A stretch of 64,000 nt of DNA from an uncultured Alphaproteobacteria bacterium. Its GTDB lineage: Bacteria > Pseudomonadota > Alphaproteobacteria > Rhodospirillales > Rhodospirillaceae. The stretch is from contig LT599022.1 in NCBI GenBank assembly GCA_900079695.1, positions 228,222 through 292,221 of the forward strand. The letters are read 5' to 3'. Made by a program: the position numbers and the translations under genes. Positions 43,350 through 51,925 of this stretch are shown one piece after another; the stretch's first letter is position 1, and every line of letters starts with the position of its first letter. The notes below the pieces were generated by a model that saw only the letters and a program-made list of their open reading frames with translations, ran no database searches and was not told where the DNA came from.

Positions 43350-43826
43350 ATGACCGAGAGCAATCGATTTTCCATGGACGAATTCTCCGCCCCGGCCGAG
43401 CCCAAGGACGCCGCCGCGGAGGACTGGGGCGACGAGATCGACGCCACCACCGACGCCGAGTCCCTCGGCGAGGATGATCTCGTCGGTCGCGCCGGTCTGC
43501 CGTTGCAGATCGGCATGCCGCCGATCGACGACGACGAGCCGATCATCGAGGCGCTGCGGGAGGTCCACGACCCGGAAATCCCGGTGAACATCTACGACCT
43601 CGGCCTCGTCTACGACATCCTCCGCTCGGAGGACGGCGACGTGAAGATCCGCATGACCCTGACCGCGCCCGGCTGCCCGGTGGCGGGCGAACTGCCGACC
43701 GAGGTCGCGGAGGCCGTCGCCCGGGTGCGCGGCGTCGGCGTCGTTGAGGTCTACCTGGTCTGGGACCCGCCGTGGACGCCCGACAACATGTCGGAAGCGG
43801 CGCGGATGATCCTCGACTACTTCTGA
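43350..43826 (+). CDS. sufT: SufT, MIP18/DUF59-family Fe-S maturation protein
   Basis: A 158-residue protein with an acidic, low-complexity N-terminal 50 residues and a DUF59 domain: ALREVHDPEIPVNIYDLGLVY, then LTAPGCPVAGELP with the conserved Cys, then VYLVWDPPWTPDNM. SufT aids Fe-S protein maturation. It is the last gene before the operon terminator. Confidence 0.94.
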   Translation: MTESNRFSMDEFSAPAEPKDAAAEDWGDEIDATTDAESLGEDDLVGRAGLPLQIGMPPIDDDEPIIEALREVHDPEIPVNIYDLGLVYDILRSEDGDVKIRMTLTAPGCPVAGELPTEVAEAVARVRGVGVVEVYLVWDPPWTPDNMSEAARMILDYF

Positions 43827-43848
43827 GATCGGAACAGACGGGCTAGGT

Positions 43849-43878
43849 GCGGAGGGACCCGGTCCCTCCGCGGCTTTT
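43849..43878 (+). terminator. Rho-independent terminator after sufT
   Basis: GCGGAGGGAC (43849-43858) pairs with GTCCCTCCGC (43862-43871) around a three-base loop. TTTTT follows at 43874-43878. Confidence 0.92.
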
Positions 43879-43896
43879 TGTGCTGAGGGGAGCGGA

Positions 43897-44328
43897 ATGG
43901 ACGTGACGACGCACGAGGCGGAGCTAACCGAGCTTCGGGAGACCTTCGGGTTTCTCGACGACTGGGAGGACCGCTACGCCTACATCATCGACCTCGGCAA
44001 GGGATTGCCGCCGATGGACGAGGCCCTGAAGACCGAGGCGACCAAGGTGCGCGGCTGCACCAGCCAGGTGTGGATGGTCGGCCGCGAGCATGCGGACGAC
44101 CTCGGGCGGGCGCACCTCGATATCGTCGCCGACAGCGACGCGCATATCGTGCGCGGGCTGATCCGGATTCTGCTGATGCTGTACTCGGGCCGCACCAAGG
44201 CCGAGATCCGCGAGGTGGACGCAGAAGGATTCCTCGCCGGGCTCGGCCTCGACCGGCACCTGAGCCCGAGCCGCCGCAACGGCCTGTTCGCGATGGTGGA
44301 GCGGATCCGCGCGCTGGCGGCGGTCTGA
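43897..44328 (+). CDS. sufE: SufE sulfur-acceptor protein
   Basis: A 143-residue partner that takes persulfide from SufS and passes it to SufBCD. The acceptor cysteine lies in KVRGCTSQVWMV, and the family start is seen in FGFLDDWEDRYAYIIDLGKGLPP. GGGGAG precedes the ATG. It follows the sufT terminator within 20 bases, so its level may differ from that of the rest of the operon. Confidence 0.96.
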   Translation: MDVTTHEAELTELRETFGFLDDWEDRYAYIIDLGKGLPPMDEALKTEATKVRGCTSQVWMVGREHADDLGRAHLDIVADSDAHIVRGLIRILLMLYSGRTKAEIREVDAEGFLAGLGLDRHLSPSRRNGLFAMVERIRALAAV

Positions 44329-44332
44329 GCCG

Positions 44333-45937
44333 TCAGAGGTCGAACCACACCGATCCGGCGGGTTCGGGCTCGCCCTTGCCGAACAGGTATCCCTGCCCGA
44401 AGTCGATGTCGCACTCCCGCAGGAACGCCACCTTCTCGCGGGTGTCGATCATCTCGCCGATGGTCTGCACGCCGAGGGCGCGGCAGAACGATCCCATGGC
44501 CTTCATGAACGCGCGGCCGCGCACCGAGCCGATGGTGTTGTCGATCGCCGCGCCGTCGAGCTTGACCACGTCCACCGCCATCGCGCCGAGATAGTTGAAG
44601 CTCGACGCCCCCGCGCCGAAATCGTCGAGGCACACCGGCACGCCGCGGCCGCGCAGGTGCTGGATGTAGAGATCGGCGGCGTGGAGATCCTCGACCCGCG
44701 CGGATTCCGTCAGTTCGATCATCAACCTGTCCTTGAGCCACGGCTTCCGTTGCAGGAGTTCGTCGACCCGCTGGCGGTATGCGGGATTGGCCAGCGACTG
44801 TCCGGACATGTTGACGGCGAAGCGGTGGCGGGTCCGGCGGCCGTGGGCTTCGAGCCAGGCGACGGTCTTCTTGATCACGGTGAAGTCGAATTCGGCGATC
44901 AGGCCGGTTTCCTCGGCGAAGCAGATGTAACGATAGGGGGATTCGCCGAAGCGGCCGCGGAACCGGCTCAGGACTTCGTAATGGTGGATGCTGCCGTCGG
45001 CGAGCGAAACGATCGGCTGGAAAACGATCGAGAAGTTGGAGCGCTCGACGGTGTTGCGGAACAGGGTGACGGTCTTGACCGCCTCTTCGGCGAAGCCCGC
45101 GAAGTTGGCGTTGAGGGCCGAGAGGGTGAGGCCTTCGGCCGCGCTCTCCTTGAACTGGTTGATGGCGAAGACGATGCCCTTGGCGAGGTCGTCCGGGTCC
45201 ACCTGTTCCTGGCCGGTGATGGTGGCGGCGCGCACGTCGACGCTGCGGCCGCGGGTGACGGTGGCGAGGAGGTCGGAGAGTTCGCCGCGGATACTGTCGA
45301 CGTCCACGCCGTCGTCGTGGACGAAGCCGTACTTGCCGAGGCCCATCGTCCCGGTTTCGTCGCGGTCGAGCGCGTGCGCCCGCAGGAACGAGCCGATCGC
45401 CAGCCGGACGCTGCGCTGCTCGCCGCGGGAAAGCTCGCCGAACAGGGTCTGGAGGTCGGGGATCGAGATCAGCGTGAGTTTGGCGTCGCGGCGGCGGGAG
45501 AGGGCCTCGTTGGCCATGTCGCAGAAGGATTCCGCATCGGCGAACCCGTCGGCGGAACCCACCGCCTGATCGAAATAGGCGTTCGGCATCAGCTTGACGG
45601 CGAGGAAAAAACGGCCCGCGCCGTCGTCGTCGGCGGAGTGGTACCCGGCGATCTGGCAGATCTGCTCGTGGCGGTCGTGGCGCGGCAGGGCGACGTAAAG
45701 GTCCTGGATGCGGCCGCCGAGGCGCGCGCGGGTGAGGGCGGTGCGCAGCAGGGTGCGGGTGGTGGAGCCGACCTGGGCGAGCAGGTCGAGCCCGCGGAGT
45801 TCCTCGGGCGGTTTGCCGAACAGGGCCTCGGTGAGGCCGCCCGCGAAGACGATGCGGAACTCTTCGTCGAGCTCCAGCAGGAGTTCTCCCCAACAGAAGG
45901 CGAGCGAGAGGAAGCGTTCGTGCTGGCTGAGGCTCAT
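44333..45937 (-). CDS. EAL-domain cyclic-di-GMP phosphodiesterase
   Basis: A 534-residue cytosolic protein. The N-terminal 100 residues look PAS-like (FCWGELLLELDEEFRIVFAG). A middle region of unclear type follows. The C-terminal 250 residues are an EAL domain with the catalytic set apparent: the signature as EVLSRF, NMSGQSL, ELTES, LDDFGAG, VVKLDG, IGEMID and FGQGYLFGKG. It should hydrolyse c-di-GMP, with the PAS part as sensor. There are no membrane segments. A lone cheW lies just upstream on the same strand. Confidence 0.9.
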   Translation of the reverse strand: MSLSQHERFLSLAFCWGELLLELDEEFRIVFAGGLTEALFGKPPEELRGLDLLAQVGSTTRTLLRTALTRARLGGRIQDLYVALPRHDRHEQICQIAGYHSADDDGAGRFFLAVKLMPNAYFDQAVGSADGFADAESFCDMANEALSRRRDAKLTLISIPDLQTLFGELSRGEQRSVRLAIGSFLRAHALDRDETGTMGLGKYGFVHDDGVDVDSIRGELSDLLATVTRGRSVDVRAATITGQEQVDPDDLAKGIVFAINQFKESAAEGLTLSALNANFAGFAEEAVKTVTLFRNTVERSNFSIVFQPIVSLADGSIHHYEVLSRFRGRFGESPYRYICFAEETGLIAEFDFTVIKKTVAWLEAHGRRTRHRFAVNMSGQSLANPAYRQRVDELLQRKPWLKDRLMIELTESARVEDLHAADLYIQHLRGRGVPVCLDDFGAGASSFNYLGAMAVDVVKLDGAAIDNTIGSVRGRAFMKAMGSFCRALGVQTIGEMIDTREKVAFLRECDIDFGQGYLFGKGEPEPAGSVWFDL

Positions 45938-45953
45938 GCCGCACCCCCGCGCA

Positions 45954-45984
45954 AAGAAAAAGCGGCGCCCGCGGAGTGCGCCGC
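45954..45984 (-). terminator. Terminator between cheW and the EAL gene
   Basis: AGCGGCGC (45961-45968) pairs with GCGCCGCT (45977-45984). On the minus strand TTTTTCTTTG follows. It ends the cheW transcript, so the EAL gene needs its own promoter or read-through. Confidence 0.82.
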
Positions 45985-46015
45985 TTCAACCCCGAAAACC
46001 CGGGTGCGGTTCATT

Positions 46016-46501
46016 TCAGCGTCCGGCGAATCCCAGCAGGGAGTCGATGTCGAGAAGGATCAGCAGTTCTTCCTCGAGCTGGATGACGCCGACGGAGATG
46101 CTGCGCCAGCGCTGGTCGAGGGTGGTGGGATTGCGCTCGATGCGCTCGGTCGGCATGGTGATCACCGCGCCGACGGAATCGACCTTGAGGCTGTAGAGCT
46201 CGGCCCCCTGCTCGACGGTGACGCACATCGGCGTGGTCCCCTCCGGCGGCGGCTTGAGGCCGAGGCACTGGCGGACGTCCACGACGGTGACGATGCGGCC
46301 GCGCAGGTTGATCGCGCCCGCGATCTCGGTGGGCGCGAGCGGAATGTGCGCGATCTTCTCGGGGATCAGGATGTCCTGCACCCGCTCCACCGGAATGCCG
46401 AAGAGCTGCTTCGCGACGTAGATGGTGACGAACACCTGTTCGTCGGCATGGGTCGCGGCGACGGCGTTGCGGCCCGGGGTCGTCGTGGTCAACTGATTCA
46501 T
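46016..46501 (-). CDS. cheW: CheW-domain chemotaxis scaffold protein
   Basis: A 161-residue protein with a single CheW domain: FVTIYVAKQLFGIPVERVQDIL, then GAINLRGRIVTVVDVRQCLGL, then SLKVDSVGAVI and ELLILLDIDSLLG. CheW couples chemoreceptors to CheA at the membrane array. No other che gene is present here. The start is taken at 46501; another in-frame ATG lies at 46549 and neither has a strong ribosome site. Confidence 0.92.
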   Translation of the reverse strand: MNQLTTTTPGRNAVAATHADEQVFVTIYVAKQLFGIPVERVQDILIPEKIAHIPLAPTEIAGAINLRGRIVTVVDVRQCLGLKPPPEGTTPMCVTVEQGAELYSLKVDSVGAVITMPTERIERNPTTLDQRWRSISVGVIQLEEELLILLDIDSLLGFAGR

Positions 46502-46563
46502 CGTACCGAAGCCATTCGTTCGTGTGGGGATTCCGGCATTGGAACCCATCACGATTACCGGCC

Positions 46564-46602
46564 AACCGGGGCATTTTGTCAACCGGAAACCGGGAAAACC
46601 GG
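46564..46602. repeat. Four AACCGG repeats between cheW and dgcN
   Basis: AACCGG occurs at 46564-46569, 46581-46586, 46588-46593 and 46597-46602, in the divergent region about 190-230 bases before dgcN. This spacing suits clustered regulator sites. Confidence 0.5.
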
Positions 46603-46790
46603 GGGTGCGCGGATACGGAAAACTGTTGCCTCCGGGGGCCTGCGCGTGCATTGATTCGCGGCCAAGGCGCGCTTTGAGCGTCGTCCTCTCCTGTGGCGGA
46701 ACCTGCCTCGCGAAACACCGGACAAGAATCCGGGGCGCGCGGTTTTCACATGGATTGCAACACCATACGGGAACGAGGAGTTTCTCAAAG

Positions 46791-47795
46791 ATGCAGATCG
46801 AACCGCCCTACGCGCTGTTTTTGGGAGATGCGCCGGATCAGCTCGCGGCGAAGACGGCGGCCGGTATCGCCACCTGGCGGCCGGAGTGGTGCGTGGGCCA
46901 GATCCGCCTGCCCGAGTGCAAGGCCGATCTCGGTTTGGCCGACCTGACGGTGGCCGAAGCCGCAACCAAGGGAGCGAAGACCCTGATCGTCGGCGTCGCC
47001 AACCGCGGCGGCGTGATCGGCGGCGCCTGGCTCAAGACCATTCTCGACGCCATGGATCGGGGCATGGACGTCGCCGCGGGCCTGCATCAGCGCCTCGCCG
47101 ACGTGCCGGAAATCCGGGATCGGGCCGAAAAGCTCGGCCGCAAGCTGTTCGACGTCCGCCATCCGTCGCAGGCGTTCGCGGTCGCCTCGGGCAAGCCGCG
47201 CTCCGGCAAGCGTTTGCTCGCGGTCGGCACCGATTGCTCGGTCGGCAAGATGTACACCGCGCTCGCGCTCGAAAAGGCGATGAAGGCGGAAGGGATGAAG
47301 GCGGATTTCCGCGCCACCGGCCAGACCGGCATCTTCATCGCCGGGTCGGGGGTTTCGATCGACGCGGTGGTGGCCGACTTCATCTCCGGCGCGGTGGAAG
47401 GGCTGTCGCCCGCCAACGATCCGGATCACTGGGACATCATCGAAGGCCAGGGCTCGCTGTTCCACGCTTCCTATGCGGGCGTGTCGCTCGGCCTGATCCA
47501 CGGCGCGCAGGCGGACGCCCTGGTGCTCTGCCACGACCCGGTGCGCGACCACATGCGCGGCCTGCCGGAGTACAAGCTGCCCGACATCAAGTCGTGCATG
47601 GATCTCAACCTGATGCACGCGCGCCTCGTCAATCCCGAGGTCCGGTTCGTGGGCATCTGCCTCAACACGTCGGCGATGAAGCCCGAGGCGGCGGCGACGC
47701 TCAAGGCCGAGCTCACCAAGGCGTTCGGCCTGCCGTGCGTCGATCCGCTGAAGGACGGCGTCGGCGCGATCGTCGCCGAAATCGCCAAGATCTGA
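46791..47795 (+). CDS. dgcN: DUF1611 protein, DgcN-type D-glutamate N-acetyltransferase
   Basis: A 334-residue protein of the DUF1611 family with a P-loop-like segment, VGTDCSVGKMYTALALEKAM, then GQTGIFIAGSGVSIDAVVADF and IIEGQGSLFHASYAGVSLGLIHG. DgcN acetylates D-glutamate as the first step of D-glutamate use in marine bacteria. The assignment leans on the directly following DgcA-type racemase. GAGGAG lies about 11 bases upstream, a slightly long spacing. Confidence 0.82.
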   Translation: MQIEPPYALFLGDAPDQLAAKTAAGIATWRPEWCVGQIRLPECKADLGLADLTVAEAATKGAKTLIVGVANRGGVIGGAWLKTILDAMDRGMDVAAGLHQRLADVPEIRDRAEKLGRKLFDVRHPSQAFAVASGKPRSGKRLLAVGTDCSVGKMYTALALEKAMKAEGMKADFRATGQTGIFIAGSGVSIDAVVADFISGAVEGLSPANDPDHWDIIEGQGSLFHASYAGVSLGLIHGAQADALVLCHDPVRDHMRGLPEYKLPDIKSCMDLNLMHARLVNPEVRFVGICLNTSAMKPEAAATLKAELTKAFGLPCVDPLKDGVGAIVAEIAKI

Positions 47796-47807
47796 GGAGA
47801 GGCGAAG

Positions 47808-48797
47808 ATGTGGGTGCTTGACGTTCAACGCGAAAGCTGGCCGATCGCCGGGAGCTTCACGATCTCGCGGGGCTCCCGCACCGTCGCCGAGGTGGTGGTG
47901 GTCTCGCTCACCGACGCCCGCAGCGGCAAACGCGGGCGCGGCGAGTGCGTCCCCTACGCGCGCTACGGCGAGAGCGTCGAGGGCGTGGTGGCCGAGATCG
48001 AGGCACTCGCGCCGCAGCTCGCCTCCGGTCGTCTCGACCGCCAGGCGTTGCAGAGCGTCCTGCACCCGGGCGCGGCCCGGAACGCGCTCGACTGCGCGTT
48101 CTGGGACCTGGAGGCGAAGGAGCGGGGGCGTGCGGTGTGGGAGATCGCCGGGCTCGACCGGCCCGGCACTCTCACCACCGCCGAAACCCTCTCCCTCGAC
48201 CTGCCGGAGAAGATGGCGGCGCAGGCGGTCGCCAAGGTCGGCTGCCCGCTTCTCAAGATCAAGCTCGGTGCCGAAGGGGCGCTCGCGCGGGTGGAGGCGA
48301 TCCGCGCCGCGCGTCCCGACGCCACCCTGATCGTCGACGCCAACGAGGCGCTGCCGCCCGCCGAGCTGGTGCCGACGCTCAAGGCGCTCGCGGCGCTCGG
48401 CGTGGCGATGGTGGAACAGCCGCTGCCCGCGGGCGAGGACGACGCGCTCGCGGGGATCGACAGTCCGATTCCGCTGTGCGCCGACGAATCCTCGCACACG
48501 GTCAAGGACATTCCGCGTCTCGCGAAGCTCTACGACCTCGTCAACGTCAAGCTCGACAAGACCGGCGGCCTGACCGAGGCGATCGCGATGGTGCGAGCGG
48601 CGGAGGCGGCGGGTCTCAAGGTGATGATCGGCTGCATGGTCGGCACCAGCCTCAGCATGGCTCCGGCGTTCCTGCTCGGCGGCCACGCCACCTACTGCGA
48701 TCTCGACGGCCCGGTGATCCTCGCCAAGGACCGCGAGTTCGGCCTCGCCTACAGCCGCGGCCGGGTATCGCCGCCGCTCCCCGATCTCTGGGGCTGA
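47808..48797 (+). CDS. dgcA: Enolase-superfamily epimerase, DgcA-type N-acetyl-D-Glu racemase
   Basis: A 329-residue member of the muconate-lactonising/dipeptide epimerase branch of the enolase superfamily. The catalytic pair and metal ligands are visible: KIK in CPLLKIKLG, Asp in LIVDANEALP, Glu in MVEQPLP, Asp/Glu in CADESSHT, and the second base in NVKLDKTGGLTEA. Dipeptide epimerase is the alternative. Its position 12 bases after dgcN favours racemisation of N-acetyl-D-glutamate. A strong terminator follows. Confidence 0.85.
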   Translation: MWVLDVQRESWPIAGSFTISRGSRTVAEVVVVSLTDARSGKRGRGECVPYARYGESVEGVVAEIEALAPQLASGRLDRQALQSVLHPGAARNALDCAFWDLEAKERGRAVWEIAGLDRPGTLTTAETLSLDLPEKMAAQAVAKVGCPLLKIKLGAEGALARVEAIRAARPDATLIVDANEALPPAELVPTLKALAALGVAMVEQPLPAGEDDALAGIDSPIPLCADESSHTVKDIPRLAKLYDLVNVKLDKTGGLTEAIAMVRAAEAAGLKVMIGCMVGTSLSMAPAFLLGGHATYCDLDGPVILAKDREFGLAYSRGRVSPPLPDLWG

Positions 48798-48806
48798 GGT
48801 GCGGAA

Positions 48807-48836
48807 CGAAACGCCGGGGCTCGCCCCGGCGTTTCG
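48807..48836. terminator. Bidirectional terminator between dgcA and the dehydrogenase operon
   Basis: CGAAACGCCGGGGC (48807-48820) pairs perfectly with GCCCCGGCGTTTCG (48823-48836). It sits between convergent genes; flanking T-runs are short on both sides. Confidence 0.85.
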
Positions 48837-48841
48837 CGGTT

Positions 48842-50137
48842 TCAGGGGTCGGTGAACACCGGCCCCGACGACGGTTCGCGATTTTCGTTCGCGACCCGCT
48901 TGCGAACTTCCGCCACGTCCTCCGGCGACACCGCCGGGGCGGAATTCCCCCACGAAGACCGGACGAACGTGGCGAGCTTCGCCACCTCCGCGTCGGACAG
49001 CCGCCAGTCGAAATTGGGCATCGCCATGTCCGCTTCCTGCTTCGGCGTCGACGGCAGACGCGCACCCGCGAGGATCACGTGGATCATGCCGAAAGGATTG
49101 TCGGCGTTGACCAGGGTATTGCCGGCGAGCGGCGGGAACGCGGGCGGCGCACCCTTGGCATCGACGAAGTGGCAGGCGGCGCAGTTGTCGACGAACAGCC
49201 GTTCCCCGGATTCGACGCCGAACTTGGCGGCGGCAAGGCGCGCGGCGGTGCCGTCGTCGGCGGCCTTCGCCACGGATTCGCGGGTTGCGGGCAGCGACTT
49301 GAGATAGGCCGCGATCGCCGCGTTGTCCGCATCGGACAGTTTCGACGTCGAGTGGGCGATCACCAGCTTCATCTCGCCCACCACCGCGCCGTGGGCGTTG
49401 CGTCCGGTGGCGAGGAACGTGGCGATCTCCTCCGCGCTCCAGTCGGGCAGGCCGGGGCCGGGACCACCCGCACGGATCGCGGGCGTCGGCCAGCCGTCGA
49501 TCTCGCTCCCGGCAAGGAACAGCGGGTCGGAGCCGTCGTAGGCCTTTTCCTGGAACGCCCATCCGCGCGGGGTGTGGCAACCGCCGCAATGGCCGAGGCT
49601 TTCGACAAGATAGCGGCCGCGGCCGATCGGATCCTCGGCGTCGGCGAACCGGCTCACGCCGTCGGGCGCGAACGCCCATTTCCAGGCCGTCACCCCCCAC
49701 CGCATGCTGAACGGCCAGGCGAGAGCGGTCTTCGGCGCGGCCTCGGCGACCGGATCGACGCGGGCCATGAAGAAGGCGTAGAGCGCGGCGATATCGTCGT
49801 CCGAGATCTTCGCGTACGACGGATAGGGCATCGCGGGATAGAGGTTCGCGCCGTCCTTGCGGACGCCGTCGCGCACCGCGCGCCGGAAATCGTCGAGACT
49901 GTAGTCGCCGATGCCATAGCGGCGATCGGGCGTGATGTTCGACGAGTAGATCTCGCCGAACGGGCTGGCGACCGCCCGCCCGCCCGCGAACGGCTTGCCG
50001 TTCGGCGCGGTGTGGCAGGCGATGCAGTCGCCCGCGGTGGCGAGATATGCGCCGCGGGCGACGGTTTCCGGATCGGCGGCTGCGGCCGCGGGTCGGGCGG
50101 CCAGGGCGAGAAGGGCGAATGCGAGGATCGGTTTCAT
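48842..50137 (-). CDS. Tri-haem cytochrome c subunit of a gluconate 2-dehydrogenase-type enzyme
   Basis: A 431-residue periplasmic cytochrome with a signal peptide (cleavage near AAAAAD) and three haem c sites: CIACH, CGGCH and CAACH. This layout is typical of the cytochrome subunit of membrane-bound gluconate, sorbitol and alcohol dehydrogenases, which pass electrons to ubiquinone. AAGGAGG precedes the ATG at 50137. It is the last gene of a three-gene operon with the flavoprotein and small subunit. Confidence 0.93.
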   Translation of the reverse strand: MKPILAFALLALAARPAAAAADPETVARGAYLATAGDCIACHTAPNGKPFAGGRAVASPFGEIYSSNITPDRRYGIGDYSLDDFRRAVRDGVRKDGANLYPAMPYPSYAKISDDDIAALYAFFMARVDPVAEAAPKTALAWPFSMRWGVTAWKWAFAPDGVSRFADAEDPIGRGRYLVESLGHCGGCHTPRGWAFQEKAYDGSDPLFLAGSEIDGWPTPAIRAGGPGPGLPDWSAEEIATFLATGRNAHGAVVGEMKLVIAHSTSKLSDADNAAIAAYLKSLPATRESVAKAADDGTAARLAAAKFGVESGERLFVDNCAACHFVDAKGAPPAFPPLAGNTLVNADNPFGMIHVILAGARLPSTPKQEADMAMPNFDWRLSDAEVAKLATFVRSSWGNSAPAVSPEDVAEVRKRVANENREPSSGPVFTDP

Positions 50138-50148
50138 CGTCGCCTCCT

Positions 50149-51921
50149 TCATGCCTGCACCAGCGGGCGCGGATCTTTGAGGTAATCCTCGCGGATCGCT
50201 CGGGCGGTCCAGTAGGCGAGCGCGCCGATCAGGCCGGTGGGGTTGAACTGGATGTTCTGCGGGAACGCGCTCGCGCCGGTCACGAAGACGTTGTGGATGT
50301 TCCAGCTCTGGCAATAGCGGTTGAGCACGCTGTCGCGCGGCGACGCGCCGACGATCGCGCCGCCGACGTTGTGGGTGGTCTGGTAGGGGCGGACGTCGTA
50401 GTGGGAGTCCGGCCCCTTGTAGCTCGCCTTCAGCAGGTCCGGTTCGAGCGATTTCGCGATCGGCTCGATCTCCGACCGGAAATGCTGGGTCATCTTGAGG
50501 TCGTTGGGCTTCCAATCGAAGGTCATGCGTAGCAGCGGAAGGCCGTGACGGTCCTTATAGGTGGGGTCGAGGTCGAGGTAGCAGTCGCGGTAGGCCATGT
50601 TGCTGGCGTGGCTGGCGATCGACATCGAATGCCCGTACCAGTCGCGCGCCGCTTTCTTCCACGCGCTGCCCCACGACGGGGTGCCGGAAGGCAGCGACAG
50701 GCTGCGGATCGGCTGGCCGTTGTATTGCGCCGAGGTGACGATGGTGCCGCCGACGAAGCCGAGCTTGCCCATGTCGAGCTGGCCGACGCCGAAGTCCATC
50801 AGGCTCGACCCGTTGCTGCCCGCGCCGACGAACGGATTGAAGTTCTTGTCCTTGAAGAACAGGGTGTGGCCGCCGGTCATCTGATAGGAATAGTTCCGGC
50901 CGAGGGTGCCGGTGTTCTTCGCCGGATCGTAGATCTCGCCGATGCCCGAGAGCATCAGCAACCGCACGTTGTGGTACGAGTACGCGCCCGAGATCACCAG
51001 ATCCGCGGGTTGGAAGACCTCCTCGCCGGTTTCGTCGACGTAGGTGACGCCGATGGCGCGGGTCCTGTCCTGATCCAGATCGATGCGGATCACCTCGGCG
51101 CGGGTGCGGTAGGAGAAGTTGGTCTTGCGCCGCAGGGCGGGCAGGATGCAGGTCTGCGGCGACGACTTCGAATAGTTGATGCAGCCGTAGCGCTCGCAGA
51201 ATCCGCAAAAGTTGCACGGCCCGAGAGTCATGCCGTAGGGGTTGGTGTAGGCGCGCGACATGTTGGCGGAGGGCATGGGAAACGGATGGTAGCCCATGCC
51301 CCGCGCCGCTTCCTCGAACAGCACGCGGTTGTAGGTGGGCGGCAGCGGCGGGTTGGGATATTCGTCGGAGCGCGGTCCCTCGAACGGATTGCCGCCTTCC
51401 CGGATTTCGCCGTTGAGGTTTCCGGCCTTGCCGGAGACCCCGAGAACCTTCTCGAAGCGGTCGAAATACGGTTCGAGTTCCTCGTAGCTCAACGGGTAGT
51501 CCTGGATCGTCATTCCCTCGGGAATGGTCTTCGCGCCGAAGCTTTCGGTGACGTAGGACTTGAGGCGGAATTCGGCGGGTTCCGGACGCCAGGTGTGACC
51601 GTTCCAATGCACCCCCGCGCCGCCGACGCCGTTGCCGGGAAGGAACGAGCCGAGGTGTCGGTACGGCAGGGCCGTGTCCTTGGGAGTGTGACGGATGGTG
51701 ACGGTGTTTTCGGCGGGTGGCAGCATCAGTTTGTAGCGCACGCCGTAGGTGAGTTCGTCGATCATCCGCGGGTAGGCGAAATCGGGCACGGTGTCGCGAT
51801 CCTCGCCGCGGTCGAGCGCCAGCAGCGACAGCCCGGTGTCGGCGAGTTCGATCGCCAGGATCGCGTTGGTCCATCCCAGGCCGATCATCACCACGTCGAC
51901 GGGTTTTTCCTTACGGGCCAT
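50149..51921 (-). CDS. GMC oxidoreductase, flavoprotein subunit with Cys cluster
   Basis: A 590-residue FAD enzyme of the gluconate 2-dehydrogenase/fructose dehydrogenase type. The FAD-binding start is DVVMIGLGWTNAILAIELA, and GVGGAGVHWNGHTWR is the second GMC block. A cysteine cluster CNFCGFCERYGC probably holds the 3Fe-4S centre described for this group. HNVGGAIVGASP and FNPTGLIGALAYWTA near the C-terminus bear the catalytic His region. It oxidises a sugar, sugar acid or polyol in the periplasm. No own signal peptide is seen; export would ride on the Tat signal of the small subunit. Confidence 0.92.
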   Translation of the reverse strand: MARKEKPVDVVMIGLGWTNAILAIELADTGLSLLALDRGEDRDTVPDFAYPRMIDELTYGVRYKLMLPPAENTVTIRHTPKDTALPYRHLGSFLPGNGVGGAGVHWNGHTWRPEPAEFRLKSYVTESFGAKTIPEGMTIQDYPLSYEELEPYFDRFEKVLGVSGKAGNLNGEIREGGNPFEGPRSDEYPNPPLPPTYNRVLFEEAARGMGYHPFPMPSANMSRAYTNPYGMTLGPCNFCGFCERYGCINYSKSSPQTCILPALRRKTNFSYRTRAEVIRIDLDQDRTRAIGVTYVDETGEEVFQPADLVISGAYSYHNVRLLMLSGIGEIYDPAKNTGTLGRNYSYQMTGGHTLFFKDKNFNPFVGAGSNGSSLMDFGVGQLDMGKLGFVGGTIVTSAQYNGQPIRSLSLPSGTPSWGSAWKKAARDWYGHSMSIASHASNMAYRDCYLDLDPTYKDRHGLPLLRMTFDWKPNDLKMTQHFRSEIEPIAKSLEPDLLKASYKGPDSHYDVRPYQTTHNVGGAIVGASPRDSVLNRYCQSWNIHNVFVTGASAFPQNIQFNPTGLIGALAYWTARAIREDYLKDPRPLVQA

Positions 51922-51925
51922 GTCG

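Noticed and set aside
46785-49700. Minus-strand open frame of over 970 codons across dgcN, dgcA and the cytochrome gene
   Set aside because: It is antisense to two well-supported enzymes and out of frame with the cytochrome gene; its composition is typical of shadow frames.
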